From the NCBI GenBank assembly GCA_003389325.1, contig QQVE01000027.1, positions 46,930 through 110,929 on the forward strand: a stretch of 64,000 bases of DNA, given 5' to 3'. The notes under the pieces were generated by a model. The model was not told where the DNA came from, made no database searches, and saw only the letters and a list, made by a program, of their open reading frames with translations. Position numbers and translations under genes: made by a program. Numbering within the stretch: position 1 is the first letter of the stretch; every line of letters starts with the position of its first letter. Below, piece after piece: positions 26,666 through 35,073 of the stretch. Source of the DNA: Planctomycetota bacterium. GTDB taxonomy: Bacteria; Planctomycetota; Planctomycetia; Pirellulales; PALSA-1355.

Positions 26666-27613
26666 ATGCGTACGTTTCTGGTCACCGGTGGCGCAGGGTT
26701 CATAGGTTCGCACATCGCCGAGGCTCTGGTGGCCCGGGGGGATCGGGTGCGGGTGCTCGACAATTTGTCGACCGGCAAGCGCGAGAACCTTGCACATCTC
26801 GAAGGCAAAGTCGACTTCGTCGAGGGCGATATCACCAGCGCCGACGATACGGCCGCGGCGGTCGAGGGCGTCGACTGCGTGTTCCACGAGGCGGCGCTGG
26901 CCTCGGTGCCGCGCAGCATGGAGCGGCCGCTCGATACGCACGCGGCCTGCGTGACCGGCACGCTGCTAGTGCTCGACGCGGCCCGCAAGGCGGGCGTCCG
27001 CCGGCTGGTGTACGCGGCTTCCAGCAGTGCCTACGGCGATCAGCCCACTTCGTCGAAGCGCGAGACCGATCTGCCGGTGCCGATCTCGCCTTACGGGGCG
27101 GCCAAGCTGGCGGGCGAAAACTACTGCCGGGCCTTCGCGGCGGCCTACGGCTTCGAAACGGTGTGCATTCGCTACTTCAACGTGTTCGGCCCGCGGCAGG
27201 ATCCGCACAGCCAGTACTCGGCCGTGATTCCCAAGTTCATCACCGCCATGCTCGGCGGCAAGCGGCCGATCGTGTTCGGCGACGGTCTCCAGTCGCGCGA
27301 CTTCACCTACATCGAGAACGTGGTGCACGGCAACCTGCTGGCCGCCGACGCCGAGGCCGCGCAATGCTCCGGCCGGGTGTTCAACGTAGCCGGCGGCCGC
27401 AACACCACGCTGCTTGAGCTCCTGTCCGTGCTCAACCGCGAGCTGGGCACCAACATTCAGCCCGAGCATCAGCCCCCCCGCCCCGGCGACGTGCGCGAGA
27501 GCCTCGCCGACATCACCCAAGCCCGAGAATGCCTAGCCTACGAGCCGCAAGTCGACTTCGAGGAAGGGATTCGGCGTTCGATTGATTACTACCGAAGTCT
27601 AGTGCGGAAGTAA
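26666..27613 (+). CDS. NAD-dependent epimerase, UDP-glucose/UDP-GlcNAc 4-epimerase-like
   Basis: A 315-residue extended SDR. Rossmann motif TGGAGFIGSHIAEAL is at the N-terminus, LDNLSTGKRENLAHL follows, and the catalytic Ser and YxxxK occur in ASSSAYGDQ and SPYGAAKLAGE. C-terminal substrate motifs RYFNVFGPRQDPHSQYSAVIPKF and FGDGLQSRDFTYIENVV resemble WbpP-type 4-epimerases of UDP-N-acetylhexosamines. It likely interconverts a UDP-sugar for polysaccharide synthesis in the cytosol. The ATG at 26666 is preferred over the TTG one codon earlier. It follows the BY-kinase-like gene by 89 bases on the same strand and ends with a terminator. Confidence 0.88.
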   Translation: MRTFLVTGGAGFIGSHIAEALVARGDRVRVLDNLSTGKRENLAHLEGKVDFVEGDITSADDTAAAVEGVDCVFHEAALASVPRSMERPLDTHAACVTGTLLVLDAARKAGVRRLVYAASSSAYGDQPTSSKRETDLPVPISPYGAAKLAGENYCRAFAAAYGFETVCIRYFNVFGPRQDPHSQYSAVIPKFITAMLGGKRPIVFGDGLQSRDFTYIENVVHGNLLAADAEAAQCSGRVFNVAGGRNTTLLELLSVLNRELGTNIQPEHQPPRPGDVRESLADITQARECLAYEPQVDFEEGIRRSIDYYRSLVRK

Positions 27614-27627
27614 GTTGCAACAAGAAT

Positions 27628-27652
27628 GGGACGCCACTTGCGTTCCCTTTTT
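27628..27652 (+). terminator. Rho-independent terminator after the epimerase
   Basis: GGGACGC (27628-27634) pairs with GCGTTCCC (27640-27647) with one bulged T around loop CACTT, followed by five T residues. It lies 15 bases after the epimerase stop and probably ends the polysaccharide operon. Confidence 0.6.
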
Positions 27653-27779
27653 CTAGAGTGCATCTGACGGGCAAAGGCCGCCGAGCTGCCGCATTGCGCC
27701 ATTCAGCGCGCCAGTGAATTGCGCAGCGTCAGCTCGCCGTATGCGGCGCCGGCCTTGATGACGTTTTGTCCAGACATGA

Positions 27780-27806
27780 CTGACGCACCCTAGCGGACGC
27801 TATACT
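27780..27806 (+). promoter_or_regulatory. Candidate promoter of the small orphan gene
   Basis: A good -10 hexamer TATACT (27801-27806) lies 28 bases before the ATG at 27834. The -35 is only loosely matched by CTGACG at 27780-27785, with a short 15-base spacer. The -10 is the main evidence. Confidence 0.3.
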
Positions 27807-27833
27807 GATTGGCGGTGTCTTGGGGCGGTGACA

Positions 27834-28097
27834 ATGGACAAGTATCTACAAGAGCTTCGTGAGCGTCGCCAATGTACGCCTGTTCGAGTTCTCGGACGCT
27901 TGCACGATCGAACGATCCGAGTTCTGCTTTGGGCCGAGCATGGAATGGCAGACTTTGGCATTCCGATGGAGTTTCCGATTGACCTCATTCCTCCCGACCT
28001 TCGGATGCCAAATTCCGATTTCTTCGTGATATTTAGGGGCGACGAAATCATGGAGGTTCGGCGAGATCTGCCAGCAGAGGGACTTGGATATCACTAG
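27834..28097 (+). CDS. Small hypothetical protein (87 aa) in AT-richer islet
   Basis: An 87-residue soluble protein of unknown family, beginning MDKYLQELRERRQCTPV. It has mixed, non-repetitive composition, one Cys, and a Pro-rich middle (GIPMEFPIDLIPPDLRMPN). Its codons are much less GC-rich in third position than those of neighbours, and a TATACT -10 element precedes it, which argues that it is real and acquired. I considered an immunity-protein role because an ankyrin gene lies just downstream on the other strand, but there is no family match that I recognise. A GTG two codons upstream is an alternative start. Confidence 0.6.
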   Translation: MDKYLQELRERRQCTPVRVLGRLHDRTIRVLLWAEHGMADFGIPMEFPIDLIPPDLRMPNSDFFVIFRGDEIMEVRRDLPAEGLGYH

Positions 28098-28137
28098 ATC
28101 GCGTGTGCTGCCGCCCGGATGAGCGCGAGGTCGTAGG

Positions 28138-28701
28138 TCATTTTTCTTCCTCGAGGATCTCTTTGATCCGTGCAAACAGTTCGATCCTCTTCTCGACTAG
28201 TTCACGCGACGCGCCGGCCCTTATCCACTCCTGGTAGTCGGCGATTCGTGCGGCCGCGATGTCACTTGCGCTCGCGCCGTTCGTTGCTCTTCGACTTCGG
28301 TTCGCACCGTGGTTCAGCAGGACGCGAACGACTTCTTCGCTACCGCCGTGGGCGGCTCGCATGAGCGCGGTCACGCCCTTCGAATCCGCCGCATCGACTT
28401 CGGCACCGGCGCCGAGGAGCGCCTCTGCACCTTCGCCCGACCTGGCGTACATCAGAGCCACGACATGGCGTTCCACGCGCCGGTCGACGGGGGATCGATA
28501 GGTCAATCGAAGATTCGGGTCAGCTCCGCAAGCCAACAGACAGCGCACCGCATCGATCTGATTGGTATACGTGGCGTTGTAGAGCGCCGAGTTGCCAACG
28601 CGATGGTTTGTGACATCTGGATCGACGCCCGCGTCGAGAAGTCGACGAATCTCGCCAACATCGTTGTTGAGCGCAGCGGTCAGCAATTCCTCAGCGCTCA
28701 T
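28138..28701 (-). CDS. Ankyrin-repeat protein
   Basis: A 187-residue soluble protein made mostly of ankyrin repeats: EIRRLLDAGVDPDVTNHRVGNSALYNATYTNQ, then AVRCLLACGADPN, then GAEALLGAGAEVDAADSKGVTALMRAAHGG and VVRVLLNHGANR. A helical, Glu/Lys-rich tail ends IKEILEEEK. Such proteins mediate protein-protein contacts; in bacteria small ones are common as orphan immunity or effector-binding proteins, but nothing here proves that. The ATG at 28701 is favoured by AAAGGAG six bases upstream. It lies 27 bases downstream of the methyltransferase gene on the same strand and may be co-transcribed. Codon use is less GC-rich than in surrounding genes. Confidence 0.85.
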   Translation of the reverse strand: MSAEELLTAALNNDVGEIRRLLDAGVDPDVTNHRVGNSALYNATYTNQIDAVRCLLACGADPNLRLTYRSPVDRRVERHVVALMYARSGEGAEALLGAGAEVDAADSKGVTALMRAAHGGSEEVVRVLLNHGANRSRRATNGASASDIAAARIADYQEWIRAGASRELVEKRIELFARIKEILEEEK

Positions 28702-28728
28702 GCGAGGCTCCTTTCGGCAATTGCACAC

Positions 28729-29490
28729 CTATCTCGGCTTGATCGCCAGAAACCCAAGATACCCCGGCGGGAACTTCATCTCGTCGTACTTCTTCAAGGT
28801 GCGGACGCGGAAGCCGATGGTGCGTAGCAGGGTGAGGACGTCGTCGCGCTGGTAGAGTCGCAGGCGATGCAGCTCGTGCTCGCGGCGGTAGGTGTCGCCC
28901 GACTTGCGGAAGGTGGTGATGTCGCGCGTCAGAGTGCGGCGCTTGTCGTCTTCGACGGCTTCGTACAGGCAGGCCCAATCGTCGCCCGCGCTGTAGGTGC
29001 GCGAGCGCCCCGTGGGCACGCGGCCGACCAGCGCCACATCGAACAGGAACACGCCACCCGGGGCAAGCGCGGAGTACACGCGGCGAAACACCTTCTTCAA
29101 CACGGTCTGCGTGTTGCGGCGGTCGAACAGGTAGTTGAAGATCTCGCCCACGGCGGTCACGGCCACGCAGGGCGGAATCTCGGCGTCGACGAACGAACCG
29201 CAGCGAAACGTGCCAGTCGGCACGCGCTGGCAGGCCAGATCGACCATGGCCTGCGAAATGTCGTAGCCCAGGACGTCGAAGCCGGCCTCGGTCACTTCGG
29301 CCGCTTGAATGCCGCTGCCGCAACCGAGCTCGACGACCTGTCCCTCGTCGAAGCCCAGGTCGTGCAGAATCGGCAGAAGCGTGCGGGCCGCCGATTGGGC
29401 GGGGATGCCGAAGCCGGCGTCGTGGATGAAGGCCAGGTCCGTGCCATACGCACCGTTGCCGTCTTGCGTACCACTGCCGTTGTCGGCCAT
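28729..29490 (-). CDS. Class I SAM-dependent methyltransferase
   Basis: A 253-residue cytoplasmic methyltransferase. Motif I VVELGCGSGIQAAEV (about 51-65) and the acidic residue in DVLGYDISQAM form the SAM pocket. Motif IV-like VTAVGEIFNYLFDRRN and the post-motif segment LAPGGVFLFDVAL complete the Rossmann-like core. The substrate is not predictable. The ATG at 29490 is preceded by GGAG at eight bases. It begins four bases after the stop of the MFS gene, so the two form an operon and the methylated product may relate to the transported compound; that is inference. Confidence 0.88.
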   Translation of the reverse strand: MADNGSGTQDGNGAYGTDLAFIHDAGFGIPAQSAARTLLPILHDLGFDEGQVVELGCGSGIQAAEVTEAGFDVLGYDISQAMVDLACQRVPTGTFRCGSFVDAEIPPCVAVTAVGEIFNYLFDRRNTQTVLKKVFRRVYSALAPGGVFLFDVALVGRVPTGRSRTYSAGDDWACLYEAVEDDKRRTLTRDITTFRKSGDTYRREHELHRLRLYQRDDVLTLLRTIGFRVRTLKKYDEMKFPPGYLGFLAIKPR

Positions 29491-29494
29491 CAAG

Positions 29495-30745
29495 TTATCT
29501 CCGGCGGGCAAACAAAGCGTAGCACACGCCGGTCAGCATCACGCCGATCGACAGGCTGACGAACGTTGTGGTATAGGGCGGCAGGCCGGCCCCTTGGCTG
29601 ACCTCGACCGCGCGGCCCACGACCGGAGCGCCGACAAACATGCCCGTGTCGAGCATGGCCAGCATGACCGAAGTGCCCATCCCGCGGTAGCGGCTGGGAA
29701 ACGAAGTGGCTCCCTGGGCGGTGACGCTGGGAAACAACACGGCGTGCGAGATGCCGGCAAAGACCCCCGGCAGCACGAGGGCCCACTGGGTCCGCACCGG
29801 CAAATACAGCAACAGGCTCACCGCCAGCGACGCCAGTCCGATCAGGATCATGGGCCGCACTCCGTAGCGCTGCGGAAAGCTGCGCGTGGCCAGGCGTGCC
29901 ATGAACGCCGTGCCGGCGTAGGCGACCCAGAACGTGCCCGTGTTCTCAATCGCCCGAGCTTCGATGAAGGTCGGCAGGAACGTGGTGGGGATCACCAGCC
30001 CGAAGCCCAGCACGACGGCCAGAAACATGACGCCGCCGGGATGATAGCGTTTGAGCACCCACAGCATGGGCGAACGGCGGTGCGACGGCCGCCGGGTATC
30101 GTGTCGCGTGGCCAATTCGGCGCAGAACAGCGAAATCGTGCCCAGCGCCGCGGCCACCGTGAACATCCACACCAGGTCGGTGCGGGTGATCGGTTCGTGT
30201 CCGCAGAAATAGTCGCCCAGCATCGGACCGACCGCCATCCCGATGAAGCCGCTGGTGCCCAGCGTGCCGATCACTTCGGCCGTGCGTTCCAGCGGCAGGC
30301 GGCGCGAAATGCTGGTGATCGACGAACCGAACACGCCCGCCAGGCTCGTGGCGTAGAGAATGCGCAGCACAAAGATCCACGGCCCGCGCGGATCGCTAAC
30401 GGTCAGATGAGCGAGCAAACTGAGCACGAACAACGTGTTGGACCACAGCCAGACCCGTCGGGCCCCGAAGTGATCGATGCCGTAACCCTGAAACAAGCGC
30501 ATGGCCAGGCTGCCGACCATGCCCAAGCCCACGATCAAGCCGACGTTCCACTCGGTTCCGCCCAGGTAGAGCACGAAATCGGCATACCGGTACATCAACG
30601 CCATCGCTATGGTGAAGGCGGTGTTGCCCAGATAGGTGAGCCAGAAGGTGCGGCCGTACAGCGGGCCCTCGTCGCGCCGCCGCGCCGGGGCCGGTAGCCT
30701 GGCTGGCGCGGCGGACAACTCGGAAACTTCCGACGAAACGCTCAT
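29495..30745 (-). CDS. Major facilitator superfamily transporter
   Basis: A 416-residue membrane protein with about 12 hydrophobic segments and a cytosolic loop in the middle (about residues 203-225, RHDTRRPSHRRSP). The inter-helix 2-3 region contains the MFS-like acidic/basic pattern GYGIDHFGARRVWLWSN. A second copy-like half begins VLKRYHPGGVMFLAVV. It exports or imports a small solute across the inner membrane; the substrate is unknown. The ATG at 30745 is chosen; the 21-residue in-frame extension has no membrane or signal features. It is first in an operon with the methyltransferase gene. Confidence 0.9.
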   Translation of the reverse strand: MSVSSEVSELSAAPARLPAPARRRDEGPLYGRTFWLTYLGNTAFTIAMALMYRYADFVLYLGGTEWNVGLIVGLGMVGSLAMRLFQGYGIDHFGARRVWLWSNTLFVLSLLAHLTVSDPRGPWIFVLRILYATSLAGVFGSSITSISRRLPLERTAEVIGTLGTSGFIGMAVGPMLGDYFCGHEPITRTDLVWMFTVAAALGTISLFCAELATRHDTRRPSHRRSPMLWVLKRYHPGGVMFLAVVLGFGLVIPTTFLPTFIEARAIENTGTFWVAYAGTAFMARLATRSFPQRYGVRPMILIGLASLAVSLLLYLPVRTQWALVLPGVFAGISHAVLFPSVTAQGATSFPSRYRGMGTSVMLAMLDTGMFVGAPVVGRAVEVSQGAGLPPYTTTFVSLSIGVMLTGVCYALFARRR

Positions 30746-30917
30746 AGAGGCGGGAAAGTAGGGAGGAACGGGCCCTGGCAACCTAGGATTGTAGATGGAG
30801 CACGGCACCGCGGATAGAGACGCCCGTGCCCATGCTTAGGTTCGAGTGGTCCTTGCGCGAGTCTCGGCAACGCCTTACGTCGCGCGCGAGGACTTTTTCC
30901 AGGCGGCATTGCACACC

Positions 30918-31763
30918 ATGAGCGCACCGCACCCGACGCTGGTCACGCTGGCCACGTACAACGAGATCGAGAACCTGCCGCGCCTCATCGAGGCGATCCT
31001 GGCGGCCGTGCCGGAAGTCGACATTCTGGTGATCGACGACAACTCGCCCGACGGCACGGGCCGCTGGTGCGACGAACAGGCCGAGCAGGAGCCCCGGCTG
31101 CGCTGCTTGCACCGCGAGGGCAAGCTCGGCCTGGGCACTGCCACGATCGCGGGCATGCAGTACGCCATCGAGTACGGCTACCGCTACGTGCTCAACATGG
31201 ACGCCGACTTCAGCCATCATCCGCGGCATTTGCCGGCCATGCTGGCGGGGATGGAAGGCGGGGATCCGCCGACCGACGTGATGATCGGCTCGCGCTACGT
31301 CGCCGGCGGCGGAGTCGAAGGCTGGCCGCTGCACCGGCAGATCATGAGCCGCACGGTGAACGCCTATGCGCGGTTGCTGCTGGGCCTGCGAGCCCGGGAC
31401 TGCAGCGGGGCGTTTCGCTGCTACCGCGTGTCGCTACTGGAACAGGTCGATTTCAATGAAGTCCGCTCGCGGGGCTACTCGTTTCAGGAAGAGATCCTCT
31501 GGCGGCTGAAGCGGCTGGGCGCCACCATGCGCGAAACGCCGATCACGTTTGCCGACCGCGAACGCGGGGCCTCGAAGATCAACGGCAGCGAGGCCTTCGC
31601 GGCGTTGAGGATCCTGTTTCGGCTGGGACTGGAGAACTGGTTCTCGCCGCGGCGGAATGCATTCGCGTCGATCCCTCGCGGCGGCGCTAGCGCCACCAGC
31701 GAAACGCCGCACAGGGCGCCAACGGCCGCGCGGGGAGAAGAGCGCGGCGCCGGGAACTGCTAG
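30918..31763 (+). CDS. Polyprenol-phosphate mannosyltransferase-like GT2 glycosyltransferase
   Basis: A 281-residue family 2 glycosyltransferase of the dolichol-phosphate mannose synthase type. Visible motifs are LVTLATYNEIENLPRLI, the nucleotide-binding IDDNSPDGTG, the metal-binding NMDADFSHHP (DXD-like), GSRYVAGGGVEGW, and the acceptor-region RDCSGAFRCYR. The catalytic domain fits the family; there is no long C-terminal membrane domain, so it is probably membrane-associated through its lipid substrate. The likely reaction is transfer of a hexose from a nucleotide sugar to polyprenyl phosphate. The ATG at 30918 directly precedes the first strand. It is upstream of, and on the same strand as, the UDP-glucuronate epimerase-like gene. 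Confidence 0.9.
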   Translation: MSAPHPTLVTLATYNEIENLPRLIEAILAAVPEVDILVIDDNSPDGTGRWCDEQAEQEPRLRCLHREGKLGLGTATIAGMQYAIEYGYRYVLNMDADFSHHPRHLPAMLAGMEGGDPPTDVMIGSRYVAGGGVEGWPLHRQIMSRTVNAYARLLLGLRARDCSGAFRCYRVSLLEQVDFNEVRSRGYSFQEEILWRLKRLGATMRETPITFADRERGASKINGSEAFAALRILFRLGLENWFSPRRNAFASIPRGGASATSETPHRAPTAARGEERGAGNC

Positions 31764-31830
31764 AATGGCAGGAGTCTTTTCGCGGCGCGGAGCTTCCTAG
31801 CGTCGCCGTTTCTCGGACGCGCGGGTTAGC

Positions 31831-32793
31831 ATGGCCATTCTCGTCACCGGCGCTGCCGGATTCATCGGCAGCCACTTCGTCGAGCGGCTTCTCGCCGAAC
31901 GCCCCGACGCGCGCATCGTGGCGCTGGATGACTTCAACGCCTACTACGACCCGGCGCTCAAGCGTCAGAACGCGGCAGGCATCGCCGGTAGCGAGCGCGT
32001 GACGCTCGTCGAGGGATCGTTCGGCGATGCGCGTCTGGTGGAAGACGTGATGACGCGGCACGAAGTGCGCGCGATCGTCCATCTGGGTGGATACGCCGGC
32101 GTGCGGGCCAGCGTATCGATGCCGCTGGCGTATGCCGAAGCCAACGTGCAGGGCACGCTCGTGCTGCTGGAGGCCGCGCGGCTGCACCCGGTGGAGCGGT
32201 TCGTGTTGGCTTCGTCGTCCACCGTGTACGGAGCCGGCTGCGACGTGCCGTTTCGCGAGGACGCGCCGCTGGGCGTGCCGTTGAGCCCTTACGGAGCGAG
32301 CAAGCGGGCAGCGGAGATCTTTGCCGAGTACTACACGCGCATGCAGGGCGTGCCGGCCGTGTGGCTGCGGCCGTTCAGCGTGTACGGCCCGCGGATGCGT
32401 CCCGATCTGGCGATGCACGTGTTTGCCAGCGCGATTACCGCCGGGCGTCCGATTCCACTTTTTGGCGACGGCAGCTACCAGCGCGACTTTACGCACGTGA
32501 GCGACGTGTGCGCAGGGCTGCTCTCGGCGATGACGGCCGAGGGCGTGGTGGGCCAGGCGATCAACCTGGGGCATCACAAACCGGTGGCCGTGGCCGAGCT
32601 GGTGCGGCTGCTGGAAGACGCCTTGGGGCGCCAGGCGAACATCGACCGCAAGCCGGCATTCGCCGGCGACATGCCGGTGACGTGCGCGGACCTGTCGAAA
32701 GCCGAGCGGTTGCTGGGCTATCGGCCGCGGGTGACGATCTCCGAGGGCGTGCGCGACTTCGTGGCGTGGTTCAGGGGACAAAGCACCGGCTGA
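31831..32793 (+). CDS. UDP-glucuronate 4-epimerase-like SDR
   Basis: A 320-residue extended SDR. The N-terminal TGAAGFIGSHFVERLL and the DDFNAYYDPALKRQN insertion are characteristic of UDP-glucuronate epimerases (CapI/GAE type), which make UDP-galacturonate. The catalytic triad is visible as ASSSTVYG and SPYGASKRAAE. C-terminal motifs RPFSVYGPRMRPDLAMHVFASAI and FGDGSYQRDFTHVSDV also fit. It is cytosolic. Together with the other epimerase and the two phosphohexomutases it can supply acidic or N-acetylated sugar nucleotides for the export genes in this region. The exact substrate is inferred from the DDFNxYYD motif. Confidence 0.88.
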   Translation: MAILVTGAAGFIGSHFVERLLAERPDARIVALDDFNAYYDPALKRQNAAGIAGSERVTLVEGSFGDARLVEDVMTRHEVRAIVHLGGYAGVRASVSMPLAYAEANVQGTLVLLEAARLHPVERFVLASSSTVYGAGCDVPFREDAPLGVPLSPYGASKRAAEIFAEYYTRMQGVPAVWLRPFSVYGPRMRPDLAMHVFASAITAGRPIPLFGDGSYQRDFTHVSDVCAGLLSAMTAEGVVGQAINLGHHKPVAVAELVRLLEDALGRQANIDRKPAFAGDMPVTCADLSKAERLLGYRPRVTISEGVRDFVAWFRGQSTG

Positions 32794-32833
32794 AGTTGAG
32801 TCAGCACCGCGCCGCCCCATCACGCTGCTCGTA

Positions 32834-33559
32834 TTATTGTTCGCCCATCAGCTTGGCGACGTGGGGCTCGATCGATTCGGCCCAGATTTCGTAGCCCTTG
32901 GGGCTCAGGTGCAGCAGGTCGGGCATGACCTCGCGGGTGAGCGTCTTGTCTTCCTCGAGGAAATTGGGGCCGATGTCCAGGTAATAGACCATCTCGTCGT
33001 CGGCCAGCTTCGAGGCGATTTCGCTGGCCTTGGCGTTCTTTTCGCGTTGCGGGCTAGGCTTTTCGCCGCGGGGGAAGATGGCCAGGATGAGGATCTTCAT
33101 CTCCGGCAGTTCCTTGCGCAGCTTTTCGACGATGGCGGTGATGCCCGCGCCGATCTCTTCGGCCGTGTTGTCGTTGCCGTTGGAGTTGTTGGTGCCGATC
33201 ATCAGCACGGCCAGCTTGGGCGAGATGCCGTCGATGTTGCCGTTCTCGAGGCGCCACAGCACGTGCTGGGTGCGGTCGCCGCCGATGCCAAGATTGGCCG
33301 CGTTGCGCTTGTCGTAGTACTTCTTCCAGACGTCCTTGCCGTTGCCTTCCCAGCCCTGGGTGATCGAGTCGCCGATGAACACCAGGTCGATGTCGCCTTG
33401 CTTGACCCGCTCGTTGATTTTTTCGTGACGCGCCATCTGGCGAACGTGCGGCACGGCCTTGACGGTCGTGGGTACGTCTTTGGCCACGGCGGAGCCGGCG
33501 GCAACAGCGGCCAGCAGGGCACAGGAAACAAGCGCGCGAAACGGCGAACGAAACGTCAT
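32834..33559 (-). CDS. Secreted SGNH/GDSL-type hydrolase
   Basis: A 241-residue secreted esterase of the SGNH fold. A signal peptide is visible (residues 1-26, hydrophobic core ALVSCALLAAVAAGSAVA). All four blocks are present: FIGDSITQGW (nucleophile Ser), NLGIGGDRTQ (Gly), IGTNNSNG (Asn) and the catalytic DLLHLSPKGY (Asp/His). The arrangement resembles platelet-activating-factor acetylhydrolase-like enzymes. It probably acts in the periplasm on acyl or acetyl esters, possibly on carbohydrate given the neighbouring polysaccharide genes. It converges on the UDP-glucuronate epimerase-like gene. Confidence 0.9.
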   Translation of the reverse strand: MTFRSPFRALVSCALLAAVAAGSAVAKDVPTTVKAVPHVRQMARHEKINERVKQGDIDLVFIGDSITQGWEGNGKDVWKKYYDKRNAANLGIGGDRTQHVLWRLENGNIDGISPKLAVLMIGTNNSNGNDNTAEEIGAGITAIVEKLRKELPEMKILILAIFPRGEKPSPQREKNAKASEIASKLADDEMVYYLDIGPNFLEEDKTLTREVMPDLLHLSPKGYEIWAESIEPHVAKLMGEQ

Positions 33560-33722
33560 GGCAGAAACTCCCGGGAGTGAAGTTGGCAGGACACCACCTG
33601 GTTTGGTCCGCCCAACAACCGCGGGCGGCGGTGCGGCATAAGAATAAATCGCCGCACGGGCCGTGAACAGCGTGGGGCGCGAAAATCGTCGCGCTCCTGT
33701 GGGAAACCCGCGTTTCGCGCGA

Positions 33723-35060
33723 TTATTGCAGCGCCCCGACTTCGGTGAAATTCGTGAACGAGTAGTTCCCCATGAAGGGGATCACACCGTAGATGCCGCG
33801 GGTGAACACCAGCTCGATGGTGTCGTCGGTCCAGAGAATGCGGCTCTTGGGCACGAGCACCAGGTCGTTGTCGCTGACCCAGATCTCGCCTTCCGGGCAG
33901 GGCACTTTGCCGAGCAGGGCGTTGCGCAAGTTGACCACCGTGGCGATCAACCGCCAGTCGTCGGCGCGGCGAAACACAACGACCGAGCTGATGTGCGCCC
34001 CGACATTGTAGCTGCCGGCCAGGGCAATGGCCTGCATCACCGTGGTGGGCGCTTCCAACTCGTAGCGGCCGGGGTGTTTCACCTCGCCCAGTACGTAAAC
34101 GTAGCGCGGAGCGCGGCGCGACAGCACGGGCACCACCTCGATGCCTTCGATCCGTTCGTTGAAGCGGGCGTTCAACTCGCGCTCGAACTCGTCGATCGTC
34201 AGACCCTGCGCCGGCACCGACCCCACGACCGGCAACTGGATCGTGCCCTCGGGCGTGACGCGCCCGGGCAGCACCTGCCCGCCGAAGCCCGAGCGGCCGG
34301 CGACCGTGAAGCGAAGGTCTTCGAGCTGCGTGTCGACCTTGACCGGAGTGACCGTGATGGCCGGCACGCGGAAGTATTTCTTGTAGTCGTTTTCCAGATT
34401 CTCGCGCAACTCCTGCACGGTGAGGTTCGCGGCGCGCACCTGTCCCAGCAGGGGCAGCGTGATCGTGCCGTCGGGCAACACCACAAGGGTGCGCTGCAGG
34501 TTCGTATCGGTGGCCGATTCGACGTTGAGCTCGTCGCCCACGTTGATGCGGTAGGCCGTGGGTGTCTCGTCGCGTGTGACACGGAACACGAACTCAAGTT
34601 GATCGTCGACCCGCAGGCGATAGGTCGACACGTGCGGCAACCGGGCCCGGCCCACGTACTCGCCCTGCGAGTACTCCTGAAAGTCGGGCACGGGCCCCAG
34701 GGCCTGCCAGCCGCGCCGCGTGCAACAGGGATCGGTGCCGTTGCAGTCGATGGCCGGCGTCGGGTAGGGCGAGGCGGACGTCAGGTGCTGGCAGAGCTGC
34801 ACGATGTTGTCGCTCGAGACGATGGGGATCTGCCAGGGATCGCGGCAATGGCTCGCGCTCTCTTGGGCCGCCGGCCGCTCGGCCGGCGCGGTCTCGCGCC
34901 CCGGCGAAACGTCGCCCCCGCCGCCCGCCAACACGACCAGTCCCCACAACACGCCCGCGGCGGCCGCCGAAGTACCCGTCCACCAGCAGCGCTTCAGGAT
35001 GGACGCTCGCTGGGTGTCTCCACGTGACAAACGCAAACAGGTGACGGGCACGCGCTTCAT
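33723..35060 (-). CDS. Wza-like polysaccharide export protein
   Basis: A 445-residue protein. After an N-terminal hydrophobic helix (about 28-46) comes a Cys-rich planctomycete-type segment (about 72-115, with CNGTDPCC). A polysaccharide-export (PES) domain follows (about 155-255: YRLRVDDQLEFVF, INVGDELNV, LPDGTITLPLLGQVRAANLTVQEL). A second such unit plus an SLBB-type block lies at about 275-390 (VTPEGTIQLPVVG, YVYVLGEVKHPGRYEL). No clear lipobox is visible, unlike classic Wza, although the gene just upstream encodes a lipoprotein. It should help form an outer-membrane or periplasm-spanning exit for polysaccharide. It starts 13 bases after the stop of the TPR lipoprotein gene, so they form an operon. 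Confidence 0.88.
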   Translation of the reverse strand: MKRVPVTCLRLSRGDTQRASILKRCWWTGTSAAAAGVLWGLVVLAGGGGDVSPGRETAPAERPAAQESASHCRDPWQIPIVSSDNIVQLCQHLTSASPYPTPAIDCNGTDPCCTRRGWQALGPVPDFQEYSQGEYVGRARLPHVSTYRLRVDDQLEFVFRVTRDETPTAYRINVGDELNVESATDTNLQRTLVVLPDGTITLPLLGQVRAANLTVQELRENLENDYKKYFRVPAITVTPVKVDTQLEDLRFTVAGRSGFGGQVLPGRVTPEGTIQLPVVGSVPAQGLTIDEFERELNARFNERIEGIEVVPVLSRRAPRYVYVLGEVKHPGRYELEAPTTVMQAIALAGSYNVGAHISSVVVFRRADDWRLIATVVNLRNALLGKVPCPEGEIWVSDNDLVLVPKSRILWTDDTIELVFTRGIYGVIPFMGNYSFTNFTEVGALQ

Positions 35061-35073
35061 CGGTGCTCTACCT

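Noticed and set aside
27703..27777. A 24-codon minus-strand ORF (starting MSGQNVIKAGAAYGELTLRN) before the small orphan gene
   Set aside because: It is short, with no clear ribosome site; its composition looks protein-like but a remnant of a larger gene cannot be shown.
28220..28228. TTATCCACT, a DnaA-box-like 9-mer
   Set aside because: Single copy inside the ankyrin gene; no cluster, so not an origin.
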